Source: Flagellimonas amphidinii (GTDB taxonomy: Bacteria; Bacteroidota; Bacteroidia; Flavobacteriales; Flavobacteriaceae). Taken from it: a DNA stretch of 64,000 nt. The stretch is taken from assembly GCF_013090115.1 (NCBI RefSeq), contig NZ_JABFNN010000021.1, positions 222,036-286,035 on the forward strand, in the 5' to 3' direction. A program made the position numbers and the translations under genes. Below, one piece after another: positions 35,892-45,074 of this stretch; position 1 is the first letter of the stretch; every line of letters begins with the position of its first letter. The notes beneath the pieces were generated by a model. That model was not told the origin of the DNA and did not search any database. It worked only from the letters and a program-made list of their open reading frames with translations.

Positions 35892-36020
35892 GTTATCCTT
35901 CCCAACTTTTGAATTTTGCCGGGTAGAATTTAGCACCTTCTTGGTTCCAATAGGCATTGGAAGAATCCAAGGGTTGCTAAGGCTTCACAGGGTCTATTCC
36001 CTCCACCTTTCTTGATAACT
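35892..36020 (-). ncRNA. S-box (SAM-I) riboswitch upstream of metY
   Basis: P1 GTTATC/GATAAC at both ends, AAGAAAGGTGGAGGGAA, GACCCTGTGAAGCC, TTAGCAACC and AAGGTGCTA are in the order of the S-box consensus, with a P3 stem of CCAAT/ATTGG type. It should lower expression of metY, metX-thrA and metZ when SAM is plentiful. A full -7 box lies 28 bases upstream. Confidence 0.94.
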
Positions 36021-36047
36021 ATTCAATACGTGTTTGAACTTGCGGCA

Positions 36048-36055
36048 CAAAGATA
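36048..36055 (-). promoter_or_regulatory. -7 promoter element of the metY riboswitch transcript
   Basis: TATCTTTG (TAnnTTTG) on the minus strand. The predicted start near 36042 is about 22 bases before the aptamer P1. Confidence 0.6.
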
Positions 36056-36120
36056 CGGTTAGAAAATTCTAATATCCTAATGATTTTGAAAAAAAATCCT
36101 ATCCACTTGTCTTGCCAACA

Positions 36121-36789
36121 TCAAAACACCTTATATAAAGTTGTCTCCAATAGCCCACCATGTTTTGCATCAGCAAGACTCAACAATTGCTGCTCTCTTT
36201 CAATTTTAAAATTAAAAGGGGCAGCATGCACATCAACACCACTTTTCTTTTTTAAACGGGTTCCTTGGCCGGAAACAATATCCCTATTGGGAACAAAATC
36301 ACCCAAAGGCAAATGTTCCGTCAAAATCACATATTGATATTTATAAAGTTTATCTACGATTTTTTTTACTTCGGTATTGGACAGATGCTGCAGCACCTGT
36401 CGTAAGATAGCACAATCAGCATTGGGCAATGGGTCCGTTGCAATATCCAAACATTGAAATTCTAAATTTGGTAATTGGAAACTATTTTGATTAAAGTCGA
36501 TAAGTTCCTTAACAATATCAACCGCAATGTACTTTTCAGCATAAGTCATTAGTTGCCTGCCAACATTAAAATCACCGCAGCCTAGATCTGCAACGGAAAT
36601 TGGGCTTTCAAAAGATTTCAAAAAAGATTGTACAGCTTTTACGTATGGTTCAACCAACTCCGAATTATGAGACCCGCTTCCGGAATAAAAAAGTGAGGTG
36701 TTTTTACCCCAAAGCCCTTGCTCATAAATTTGAGACATAGCGGCTTTGGTAGGCCACGGTTTTTTAGCTTTTGAGGCCAGATTTTTCAT
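36121..36789 (-). CDS. Class I SAM-dependent methyltransferase
   Basis: 222 residues. Motif I is VADLGCGDFNVG, the acidic loop end AVDIV is motif II, and DCAILRQVLQHLSN is the motif IV region. The fold is Rossmann-like with a short N-terminal helical cap. The substrate is unknown. The S-box transcript starts just past its stop and is oriented away from it, so this gene is not riboswitch-controlled despite its proximity. Confidence 0.8.
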   Translation of the reverse strand: MKNLASKAKKPWPTKAAMSQIYEQGLWGKNTSLFYSGSGSHNSELVEPYVKAVQSFLKSFESPISVADLGCGDFNVGRQLMTYAEKYIAVDIVKELIDFNQNSFQLPNLEFQCLDIATDPLPNADCAILRQVLQHLSNTEVKKIVDKLYKYQYVILTEHLPLGDFVPNRDIVSGQGTRLKKKSGVDVHAAPFNFKIEREQQLLSLADAKHGGLLETTLYKVF

Positions 36790-36845
36790 TATTGATGCAC
36801 CCCTATTTTGAACTTAAATTATTTCCTGATTGACTCCTCACTTTT

Positions 36846-36932
36846 AGATTTCTCACATCCGTTCGAAATGACAGTTGAGCTCGTCTTGTCATTTCGAAAT
36901 GAGTCTACCAAAGGTAGATGATTGAGAAATCT
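36846..36932. repeat. Nested palindromic repeat
   Basis: Outer arms AGATTTCTCA / TGAGAAATCT (36846-36855, 36923-36932) and inner arms TTCGAAATGACA / TGTCATTTCGAA (36862-36873, 36887-36898) are perfect. The half CCGTTCGAAATGACA recurs at 62117-62131. It lies between the methyltransferase and the hydrolase gene. Confidence 0.8.
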
Positions 36933-36944
36933 ACATTTTAAAAT

Positions 36945-38873
36945 CTATTTCATCACCGAAAACTCCACACTGGAATCTGTAAAAACAGTATGTGTTTGGG
37001 TCTTGAAATCGGATTCATCCGATTTAAAAATATTTTCCACGTAGGTCTGCGGATTCAAGTCAATCAATGGAAACCAAGTACTTTGTACCTGCACTTGAAG
37101 CTTATGCCCTTTCTTGATCGTATGAAATACATCCTGTAACTTTATGGTCACATCAGTTTTTTGGTTGGGTACAAAGGGTTCTGGATTGGAAAAACTATTT
37201 CTGAACCTTCCTCTCATTACCTCACTTCTTACCATTAAATGGTAATTCGCCATTCTTAAATGATCCTGCATCTCCTCATTGGTTTCGCTTTCATTAGGGT
37301 GAACATCAATTATCTTCACGACCCAGTCAGCTGCTGTACCCGTTGTAGCTACTTTCAATTTAGCCAAAATATCTCCTGCCAAGGTCATGTCTTCTTGCAT
37401 TACCTCAGTTTCAAAAACCAATACATCAGACCTGCGGGCAGCAAACCGTTGGTCATCCGTCATATATTTTCTGGGTGTAAAAACCGATTTGACATCCTCC
37501 GAATAAGGCACTGGCTTTTTCACATCACTGATAAATTTCAGTGCTTTCACTTCTTTTTGATCTAAAGTCAATTCTTGATCAGAAGAAAGAAACATGGTTT
37601 GCTTTTGGGCTCCATCGGGCGGCCAACTATTCAACATGCTCCACTCTTTTTTCCCTGAATCAAACACATAAGCTTCTGGCAAGCCACTGTTTTTATCGCC
37701 ATCACCCTTTAAAAAGTGGTCAAAAAACTTGGTCTCTATATTTTTCTGGTAAAACAGGGAAATGGAATCTCCAAAGTAATAGTTGCCCACAACATTACGA
37801 ACTTTTTTTCTGGCCCAACCTCCATGATCCCATGGCCCAAAAACCATGGTATTGTAATTGTCCTTGTTGTATTTTTCAATGTTTTTGTAGGTTTCCAAAG
37901 GGCCGTACAAATCCTCAGCATCAAACCACCCTCCTACAATCATGGTGGCTACATGAGATTTCACATTTTTTAAATGTTGAATAATGCCCCTACTCTGCCA
38001 AAGCTCATCATAATTGGGATGATCTTTAAGTTCATTCCAAAAATAATCATCCGTTACACCCTCAGGTCTCATTGTTGGAGTGTCCGCTGTTTCATATTCG
38101 AAAAAGGAATTCAAGTTTTTTAAAGGGCCATTATCCAAAAAGAATTGATATTGGTCCTCTGTTTGAATGTCTGGTAAAACATACCATGCGGTGTCAATGG
38201 GTTGATCGTTATTGGGCCGCGGTGTACCAAACAGTGAAGTAGCCCTAAAATAGCTCAACAAATATGCCCCATTGTGATGAAAATCATCAAAAAAGAAATC
38301 CCCAATACACGCTTGCGGGGACGCAGCTTTTAAGGCCGGATGTGCATCCACAGTGGCATAAGTAGCGTAAAACCCTGGATAGGAGATTCCCCATACCCCT
38401 ACTTTGCCATTGTTGTTTTCCACATTATTCACCAACCATTCAATAGTATCGTAAGTATCTGAACTTTCATCAACCTGATCGTTAGATGTTTTATTGGGAA
38501 TATAAGCTCTCATATTTTCGTAATGTCCCTCACTCAACCAACGTCCACGTACATCTTGATAAACAACAATGTACCCATCTTTCATCAAGTGTTCATTGGG
38601 TCCTATTTTTTTTCTAAAATTGTCCTCTCCGTAGGGTCTGGAACTATAAGGGGTTCTTTGCATTAAAATAGGATACTCTTGGGAAGTATCTTTTGGCGAA
38701 TAAATAGTGGTATACAATTTTACCCCATCCCGCATTGCAATGGCCACTTCTTGTTTGGTATAGTTTTCGGCCACATAATTTTCCGCTACAATTTCTTTTT
38801 TGATGGTTTTCTTACAGGATTGTACTGTCCATAAAAGTATTAGCAGGACTGAAACGCGAAGGAGCATTCTCAT
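36945..38873 (-). CDS. CocE/NonD-family hydrolase, lipoprotein
   Basis: 642 residues. The N-terminus (LLILLWTVQSC) is a lipoprotein signal. An alpha/beta-hydrolase domain carries the nucleophile in GVWGISYPG, the Asp in GGWFDAED and the His in FGPWDHGGW. The C-terminal jelly-roll is the X-Pro-dipeptidyl-peptidase C domain. Relatives hydrolyse acyl esters, amides or N-terminal peptides; the substrate is not predictable. ATG at 38873 or the one 2 codons later fits equally. Confidence 0.87.
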   Translation of the reverse strand: MRMLLRVSVLLILLWTVQSCKKTIKKEIVAENYVAENYTKQEVAIAMRDGVKLYTTIYSPKDTSQEYPILMQRTPYSSRPYGEDNFRKKIGPNEHLMKDGYIVVYQDVRGRWLSEGHYENMRAYIPNKTSNDQVDESSDTYDTIEWLVNNVENNNGKVGVWGISYPGFYATYATVDAHPALKAASPQACIGDFFFDDFHHNGAYLLSYFRATSLFGTPRPNNDQPIDTAWYVLPDIQTEDQYQFFLDNGPLKNLNSFFEYETADTPTMRPEGVTDDYFWNELKDHPNYDELWQSRGIIQHLKNVKSHVATMIVGGWFDAEDLYGPLETYKNIEKYNKDNYNTMVFGPWDHGGWARKKVRNVVGNYYFGDSISLFYQKNIETKFFDHFLKGDGDKNSGLPEAYVFDSGKKEWSMLNSWPPDGAQKQTMFLSSDQELTLDQKEVKALKFISDVKKPVPYSEDVKSVFTPRKYMTDDQRFAARRSDVLVFETEVMQEDMTLAGDILAKLKVATTGTAADWVVKIIDVHPNESETNEEMQDHLRMANYHLMVRSEVMRGRFRNSFSNPEPFVPNQKTDVTIKLQDVFHTIKKGHKLQVQVQSTWFPLIDLNPQTYVENIFKSDESDFKTQTHTVFTDSSVEFSVMK

Positions 38874-38988
38874 AAATTTATTCTTGATTGAAACCTAAAA
38901 CTACAAAATATCGCCTATACCCTCCTCTTTTTTACTATCCTGAATTCGGTTAACTTCGTTTCCATAAGAAAAAGGGTAATTCTTGAGC

Positions 38989-39921
38989 ATGGCAAAACAA
39001 AAGAGAAAATTCAATGATTTTGGTTTAGGCACAAAAAATGACACTGGTGGCTACAGGGCCCTAAACAAGGATGGTTCGTTCAACGTTAAAAAAATCAATG
39101 TGCCATTTTTTGAGCGCTTGAATTTTTTCCATTCGCTGATCACCATGTCCTGGCCTCGATTTTTTGCATTTATTCTTGCGGGCTACTTTATAATAAACAC
39201 ACTTTTTGCATCAATCTACACATTGATTGGCGTAGAAAACCTCACTGGAATAGAGGCTGACACTCCTTTTGATAAATTCATGGAAGGTTTCTTTTTTAGC
39301 GCCCAAACCATCACCACCTTGGGATATGGGCGAGTGGCACCCATGGGATATCCCGCGAATATTGTGGCAGCCGTAGAGTCCATGTTGGGCCTACTGGGTT
39401 TCGCCTTGGCAACAGGATTGTTATACGGGCGATTCTCTCGTCCTTCTTCTAAGATTCGCTATAGTGAACAAGCGGTAATTGCACCCTATCAGGATATTAA
39501 CGGTTTTATGTTCCGCATCACCAATCCTCAAAGCAATCAGTTGTTGGAGATGGATGTACAAATCAACTTGGCCATGCAGCGTAAAAATTCTGAATTACGG
39601 GATTTTTTCTCCCTAGAACTGGAACGTAGCTCAGTTGCTTTTATGCCTTATATGTGGACCATTGTGCACCCCATTTCTGATAAAAGTCCGTTGTATGGCA
39701 TGAGTAAAGATGAAATTTTACAAAAAGATGCTGAATTCATCATAGCCATTAAAGCTTTTGACGAATCGTCTTCCCAAACCGTCTATTCCCGATCATCTTA
39801 TAAGGCCAATGAAATTAAATGGGGCGAAAAATTTGTTTACGCAGTAAAACGCGAAGATGGTGGTTTGATTATTGATGTTGGCAAAATCGATGTTACCGAG
39901 AAAGCTAATTTGAATTCTTGA
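38989..39921 (+). CDS. Inward-rectifier-type (KirBac) potassium channel
   Basis: 310 residues from ATG 38989; the in-frame TTG two codons upstream is less likely. Two membrane helices (about 56-80 and 122-146) flank the pore helix and the selectivity filter TLGYG (110-114; most channels have T-I/V-GYG). A long cytoplasmic IRK beta domain follows. Channels of this family conduct K+. Its stop lies 1 base from the stop of metK on the other strand, so the transcripts must overlap. Confidence 0.9.
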   Translation: MAKQKRKFNDFGLGTKNDTGGYRALNKDGSFNVKKINVPFFERLNFFHSLITMSWPRFFAFILAGYFIINTLFASIYTLIGVENLTGIEADTPFDKFMEGFFFSAQTITTLGYGRVAPMGYPANIVAAVESMLGLLGFALATGLLYGRFSRPSSKIRYSEQAVIAPYQDINGFMFRITNPQSNQLLEMDVQINLAMQRKNSELRDFFSLELERSSVAFMPYMWTIVHPISDKSPLYGMSKDEILQKDAEFIIAIKAFDESSSQTVYSRSSYKANEIKWGEKFVYAVKREDGGLIIDVGKIDVTEKANLNS

Positions 39922-39922
39922 A

Positions 39923-41176
39923 TTATAAATTGAAGGCTTTTTTCACTTCATCCACCTTATCCAGCTTTTCCCAAGTGAAAAGTTCCACCTCTTTTTCTAT
40001 TCTTCCATTGTAAGGTGATTCAAAAACCTTGGTTATTGTCTCTGGCTGTTTCCCCATATGACCATAAGCTGCGGTTTCCAAATAAATAGGGTTTCTCAAT
40101 TTCAAGCGTTCTTCAATGGCAAAAGGTCGCATATCAAATAGTTCTGAAGCTTTTTGGGCAATTTCCCCATCGGTTAAATCCACATTGGCCGTACCATAGG
40201 TATCTACAAAAATGGATGTAGGCTCCACTACTCCAATGGCATAGCTTACCTGTACCAAAATCTCATCAGCAACTCCTGCTGCCACCAAATTCTTTGCAAT
40301 ATGTCGTGCTGCATAAGCAGCGCTTCGGTCTACTTTACTTGGATCTTTTCCACTAAAGGCTCCACCTCCATGGGCCCCTTTACCGCCATAAGTGTCCACA
40401 ATAATTTTTCGCCCTGTTAACCCGGTATCTCCGTGCGGTCCACCAATCACAAATTTTCCGGTCGGGTTTATATGGTACTTGATATCATCATTAAAAAGCA
40501 CTTGAATGTTCTCCGGAAGGAGTTTTTTTACTTCAGGAATTAAAATATGGATAACATCTTCCTTGATTTTTGCCAACATTTGCTCGTCTTCAGCAAATTC
40601 ATCATGTTGGGTTGAAACCACAATGGTATCGATACGCTGTGGTACGTTGTCATCTGAATATTCAATGGTAACCTGAGCCTTGGCATCTGGTCGTAAATAA
40701 GGAATCTGGCTTTCCTCACGTCTCAATTGGGCCAACACCTGCAGGATTTTATGGGAAATATCCAAAGCCAATGGCATGTAATTCTCGGTTTCCTTGGTAG
40801 CATACCCGAACATCATTCCTTGATCACCAGCACCTTGCTCTTCTTTGCTCCCACGGTCAACTCCTTGATTGATTTCTTGGGATTGTTCATGAATCAATGA
40901 AATGACCCCGCAAGAATCACCACTAAATTGATATTCGCCTTTGGTATAGCCAATTTTATTGATCACTTCCCGGGCAATATGCTGAACATCCAAGTAAGTA
41001 TCACTCTTCACCTCGCCTGCCAAAACCACCTGTCCGGTGGTCACCAAAGTTTCACACGCTACCTTGCTGTTGGGGTCAAAAGCCAAAAAATGGTCTAGTA
41101 GCGCATCACTTATTTGATCTGCAACTTTATCTGGGTGTCCTTCACTAACGGACTCTGAAGTGAACAAATATGCCAT
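39923..41176 (-). CDS. metK: S-adenosylmethionine synthetase
   Basis: 417 residues. Family motifs are [14 protein letters not shown] at the N-terminus, [11 protein letters not shown] and [19 protein letters not shown]. It makes SAM, the ligand of the riboswitches in this window. A full -33/-7 promoter lies 150-180 bases upstream, giving an unusually long 5' leader that contains a SAM-II-like pseudoknot. Confidence 0.97.
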   Translation of the reverse strand: MAYLFTSESVSEGHPDKVADQISDALLDHFLAFDPNSKVACETLVTTGQVVLAGEVKSDTYLDVQHIAREVINKIGYTKGEYQFSGDSCGVISLIHEQSQEINQGVDRGSKEEQGAGDQGMMFGYATKETENYMPLALDISHKILQVLAQLRREESQIPYLRPDAKAQVTIEYSDDNVPQRIDTIVVSTQHDEFAEDEQMLAKIKEDVIHILIPEVKKLLPENIQVLFNDDIKYHINPTGKFVIGGPHGDTGLTGRKIIVDTYGGKGAHGGGAFSGKDPSKVDRSAAYAARHIAKNLVAAGVADEILVQVSYAIGVVEPTSIFVDTYGTANVDLTDGEIAQKASELFDMRPFAIEERLKLRNPIYLETAAYGHMGKQPETITKVFESPYNGRIEKEVELFTWEKLDKVDEVKKAFNL

Positions 41177-41264
41177 TCTATCATTTTAAACTGGAAAAAT
41201 TTGACGGAAAGCAACCAAGAAGTTTACATTCTCTCGAAAGAGATTCCAAAACCTATCTTGGAAT

Positions 41265-41315
41265 AAACTGCTTTAGCATTTTTATGAGGTTGCAATCAGT
41301 CAAATCTATCCTCAA
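41265..41315 (-). ncRNA. SAM-II-like riboswitch aptamer upstream of metK
   Basis: On the minus strand: P1 TGAGG/CCTCA (41314-41310 with 41289-41285), the loop GATTTGACTGATTGCAA, then ATAAAAATGCTAAAG. Pseudoknot helix GACTG (41301-41297) pairs with CAGTT (41270-41266). GAUUU, UUGCAA, AUAAA and GCUAAA in this order are the conserved bases of the SAM-II aptamer as I remember it. The aptamer starts about 5 bases after the predicted transcription start and 88 bases before metK. Confidence 0.72.
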
Positions 41316-41325
41316 TAATGGAAGG

Positions 41326-41356
41326 CAAAAGTATGGCAAATGGTCAACTTCACAAA
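41326..41356 (-). promoter_or_regulatory. metK promoter
   Basis: TTTG (41356-41353), a 19-base spacer and TACTTTTG (41333-41326): the full Bacteroidota consensus with good spacing. The start is near 41320, giving a 5' leader of about 144 bases. Confidence 0.75.
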
Positions 41357-41364
41357 ATCACGTT

Positions 41365-44055
41365 TTATAAATCATATTTTATTTTAAAAACTACATATCT
41401 AGGCTGCACCATATAGTTTGAAGTGGTAAAAAACAAATCGTTTGTAGAATTCTGGTCCAATGATCTATTATTGGTGATGTTGGTGGCTTCCACACTATAT
41501 TCCCACTTACTGTCTGGCTTTTGATAGGAGAGACTGGCTTCTAAAAAACCGTATTTATTGTTCACGGTGTTTTCCTTATCCCGATAAAAATAGTAATCGT
41601 AATCAACCAAGAACACAAAGCTCTTTAAGAAGGATGCATCAAATTTGGCGAAAGGTCTGTCCGTAAAAAAAGTGGACGTAGTGTTGCCATTATCATATTG
41701 ATTTACTGAATAACGATAACCCAATTCCAAGTTGGGAGCATTCGTAAAACTACTGCCCAACGAAGCTGTGTAGTCTTGCGTAAAGGATTTTGAATTTTGC
41801 GGCGCATCATTTATGATGTTAAAGGTGTTGGACCATGACAACGAAGCATTCGTCCTCACCCTAATATTCCCAAAAGTGCGTTGAAAATTCCCAGAACCGC
41901 TAAACGTTTCATCCTCTAAATTGGAATTGATCGTGGTCTGCACCTGATTGATTCCCACAATTGAAGTATTGCCTTTAAAAGCGTCTATTCGTTTGCTATA
42001 ATTAAGCCGAGCGAAGATATTCTGCTGACTGAACATATTGAAACTGAAAAAATTAAGCGACAGGTTATGGTACAATGCACTTTCCAAATCACGATTGCCC
42101 TGATACACCGAGTTATAATTATTGAAAATATAACCTTGGGCCAAATTGTTGATGTCCGTAAAATTACGGGTCACATTGTAGTTTAACCGTAGACTTTCTG
42201 ATTGTTTAAACTGATAGTTAAGAAATACATCTGGCACAATATTGAACAATTTATCCTGCACTTCGATATTCAACTGCTCGTTAGTAGCCACATAATTATG
42301 CACATGAAACCCTGGATTAACCGTCAATTTGCCCAACAATAGTTTGTAATGTACTCCAAAGAAGACATCAGAATACGTGAATTTCACCTCATTGTTCAAT
42401 TCATCTTCATCAAAAGACAATGAATTTCCATCGTCTAAAATTTGAAAAATGGACGAATTAAACCGCTGACTGGATTGCGTAGTACCCAGCGTTAGGTTAA
42501 GATTACTTTTTGCCCCTGTAACCCAAAAGTAGTCCAGCTTGGCATCTAGCCTATTGGTTTGAGTGTACTGATTTTGATTGATATTATACGCTTCTTGATT
42601 CGTATCCAAAGGAACCAACCCCGAAAAAGGTTGCTGCTCCCTAATCGCATTATAAAACGGATTCTCATCAGCATATTCATATTGCCCCTCAAAGGCAAAT
42701 ATGTTTTTATCATTTAAAGTATAGTACAAATTAGTGTTTTGCGTAACTGTAGTTGGTTTTTGGGTATTGTTCTGCTCTATCTGATCGGTCACATCGGAAA
42801 CGGATAATGTATGCTCCAGTTGGTCCTCATCTGAAAGCCGTGCCATAACTTCATAATCCCATTGCAATCTATCCGTAGGTTGATACGAAGAAGTAAACTT
42901 TAACAACCCCAATTTTGAGGTTTGATCGGTATCCGTTGCCGTAGTTTCTACCTCACCACTTGAAATGTAAGTACGACTTGCATCGGTCTGCATTAAAGTG
43001 TTTGTATAGGAATAAATACCATAACCACTCAATTTCCAAACATCTGAAGGTTTGTAACTAAAGTTAAGAGCTCCAAATTTGGTGTTAATGGATTTTGCCC
43101 TATTGTTCTGCATAAGGTTCAACCCCTGGCTGCTGGAACTTGTGGTAAATGAACTGCCCGTATTGTTCCGGATCGCACTTTGGAAACCACCTGTAAAATT
43201 CCAATAATCTCTTGAAGAAAAAGGGACGTCCCCAATATTGTTCATATCCGTTAAGACATTAACGCTAAAATTAGGCGAATAATAGAACAGTTTTGGATGC
43301 GCCACATAACGCTCATCCGGCCCCAATCCTCCAGTAATCTCTCCAAACCAAAACTTTTTCTTTCCTTCTTTTAGTTTGATGTTGAGCGCCACATTATCTT
43401 GATTGTTGGTCACGCCGCCCAACTGCGAAACTTCAGAATAGTTGCGAAGTACCTCAACCTTGTCCAAGGCATTGGCAGGTATATTTTTTGATGCCAGTTT
43501 AGAGTCTCCATCAAAAAAATCTTCCCCCTCCACCATCACTTTGTTCACAGTTTTTCCTTCAACTTGAATCTCCCCGTCATCGCTTACTTCAATTCCAGGT
43601 AATTTTTCAAGCACATCTGCCAATTTCTTTTCTGTTCCGGTCACAAAGGAATCCGTATTGTAAACGATCGTGTCCCCTTTTATGCTCACCGGAATTTCGT
43701 AAACCACCTCAACTTCATCCAAACTCTCAGGTTGTTCGTACAAAACAATTTCTAACTCTACATCCCCCTCTTGGGTGGTCAAAGGAATTTCTTTGGTCTG
43801 AAATCCCAGATAGCTCACTTTGAGCACATATTCCGAATTGGCCTTGACATTGATTCTGTACAGCCCCTTGGAACTTGTAATTCCAAATCCATCCAATGCC
43901 TGATCAGCCTGATTTACGGCAACAACATTCGCCATCTCCAAAGGATTCTGAAGACTATCCCTTACCGTTCCACTAATGGTCAACTTCTGACCAAGGGCAA
44001 TAGATGACCAGGCCATGAAAATGACCACCACTAAAATTCGATAAAAACTGCGCAT
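41365..44055 (-). CDS. Outer-membrane receptor with carboxypeptidase-like regulatory domain
   Basis: 896 residues: signal peptide (to about 22), a carboxypeptidase-regulatory-like Ig domain (ISGTVRDSLQNPLEMANVV), a plug-like domain (KKLADVLEKLPGIEVSDDGEI) and a C-terminal barrel. It is TonB-receptor-like but without a clear TonB box. It is coupled by a TAATG overlap to the GLPGLI gene upstream, a partnership typical of Bacteroidota. Substrate unknown. Confidence 0.83.
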   Translation of the reverse strand: MRSFYRILVVVIFMAWSSIALGQKLTISGTVRDSLQNPLEMANVVAVNQADQALDGFGITSSKGLYRINVKANSEYVLKVSYLGFQTKEIPLTTQEGDVELEIVLYEQPESLDEVEVVYEIPVSIKGDTIVYNTDSFVTGTEKKLADVLEKLPGIEVSDDGEIQVEGKTVNKVMVEGEDFFDGDSKLASKNIPANALDKVEVLRNYSEVSQLGGVTNNQDNVALNIKLKEGKKKFWFGEITGGLGPDERYVAHPKLFYYSPNFSVNVLTDMNNIGDVPFSSRDYWNFTGGFQSAIRNNTGSSFTTSSSSQGLNLMQNNRAKSINTKFGALNFSYKPSDVWKLSGYGIYSYTNTLMQTDASRTYISSGEVETTATDTDQTSKLGLLKFTSSYQPTDRLQWDYEVMARLSDEDQLEHTLSVSDVTDQIEQNNTQKPTTVTQNTNLYYTLNDKNIFAFEGQYEYADENPFYNAIREQQPFSGLVPLDTNQEAYNINQNQYTQTNRLDAKLDYFWVTGAKSNLNLTLGTTQSSQRFNSSIFQILDDGNSLSFDEDELNNEVKFTYSDVFFGVHYKLLLGKLTVNPGFHVHNYVATNEQLNIEVQDKLFNIVPDVFLNYQFKQSESLRLNYNVTRNFTDINNLAQGYIFNNYNSVYQGNRDLESALYHNLSLNFFSFNMFSQQNIFARLNYSKRIDAFKGNTSIVGINQVQTTINSNLEDETFSGSGNFQRTFGNIRVRTNASLSWSNTFNIINDAPQNSKSFTQDYTASLGSSFTNAPNLELGYRYSVNQYDNGNTTSTFFTDRPFAKFDASFLKSFVFLVDYDYYFYRDKENTVNNKYGFLEASLSYQKPDSKWEYSVEATNITNNRSLDQNSTNDLFFTTSNYMVQPRYVVFKIKYDL

Positions 44056-44951
44056 TAGCCCCTTACCATGATTCTGTTACCACCTCTTCTTCGCTCACCT
44101 TCAAAACGCTTTCTCATTTCCTCCATTTTCTGGGCCACAATCTCATCAAACTCTTCCTGTGTTACTTTTTTTCCTTTGGATGGAGCTTCAATAGAGATCT
44201 TTTCTTCTGGATTCAGTATCAATTTTGAACATAGAATAGCTGTTCTGCCATCGTTCACCTCCAAAATAAGTCCAGGTAGTCCCCAATATTGCCCAGGACC
44301 TTGGCTCACGGGAATTTCAGGAGTGTACCAAACTGTGATGATCTGCTCTTCTGGTTCATCAATTTGAGCAAATAATGAGTTTTGATCGGTACTGTCCTTT
44401 TCTATCTCATCCCTTTCAGGTCTATCCTCTCTACCCGGTGGTGGTGGCATCATTCTTCTAAAAAGGTCTGCCTCTGCAGGTTGGGTCGCTGTTGCCTTAT
44501 AGCAGGTATAGCTGCCAATTTTTTTGGTTTCAGAACCTAATTGCCAATCCCATTTGGGCAGACTATCCTGAATTAGGAATACTTTCCCAAACACTTCAGT
44601 TTGATTGGCATATTGTACATCTTTTACATTCTTATAATATTCTCCTGCACCTCCCCCAAACATGGCCATTCGAAATCTACCGCCGCCAGAGCTTGGTGCT
44701 TCCAATTTTTCTTCTTGTTGATAGGTGCTTGATGTTCTATCAAAAGTCAGCTCATAAGTACGTTCCATAGCCTTCTTCATCCGCTCCCTAATTTCTTGTT
44801 TTCTGGCTTCAGGCATATCGCGAGGCCCAAAATCTGCCTGAATACTTGTTTTAGATTCGTAAATGGCTTTTCCTTGAAAATCTTGTGCCGCCACAAATTG
44901 TATTCCGCATGTCAACACAAGTAACCCTATAATATATTGTACTGCTTTCAT
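44055..44951 (-). CDS. GLPGLI-family secreted protein
   Basis: 298 residues with a signal peptide (to about AAQ22) and the diagnostic sequence QYWGLPGLILEV, with ITVWYTPEIPVSQGPG just before it. A Gly/Arg-rich C-terminus (RRGGNRIMVRG) is present. The family is named for this motif and has no proven function; it commonly pairs with a barrel protein as here. A two-component system starts divergently 123 bases away. Confidence 0.88.
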   Translation of the reverse strand: MKAVQYIIGLLVLTCGIQFVAAQDFQGKAIYESKTSIQADFGPRDMPEARKQEIRERMKKAMERTYELTFDRTSSTYQQEEKLEAPSSGGGRFRMAMFGGGAGEYYKNVKDVQYANQTEVFGKVFLIQDSLPKWDWQLGSETKKIGSYTCYKATATQPAEADLFRRMMPPPPGREDRPERDEIEKDSTDQNSLFAQIDEPEEQIITVWYTPEIPVSQGPGQYWGLPGLILEVNDGRTAILCSKLILNPEEKISIEAPSKGKKVTQEEFDEIVAQKMEEMRKRFEGERRRGGNRIMVRG

Positions 44952-45008
44952 TGAGATGATTTTTATGTTACTCGTTCACAAATTTGTAGCAACTTGAGCA
45001 AGGTTATG

Positions 45009-45034
45009 GTTAAGCAGTGTTAACCAGTGTTAAC
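45009..45034. promoter_or_regulatory. 10-bp-phased TTAAC direct repeats, candidate response-regulator site
   Basis: GTTAA recurs at 45009, 45019 and 45029, exactly 10 bases apart (minus strand: TTAACACTGG, TTAACACTGC, TTAACC). Tandem repeats with one-turn phasing are typical of OmpR-family sites. It lies between the GLPGLI/barrel genes and the kinase gene. Confidence 0.6.
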
Positions 45035-45074
45035 TTATATCGATTTCATAGGTAATTCTTAATAGTTTTGGATT

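Noticed and set aside
36021..36120. S-box control of the adjacent methyltransferase gene
   Set aside because: The riboswitch promoter is downstream of that gene's stop and reads away from it toward metY.
41253..41279. An eight-codon ORF in the metK leader overlapping the aptamer (ATGCTAAAGCAG...)
   Set aside because: It is made by conserved aptamer bases (GCTAAA) and has no ribosome-binding site; it is most likely chance.
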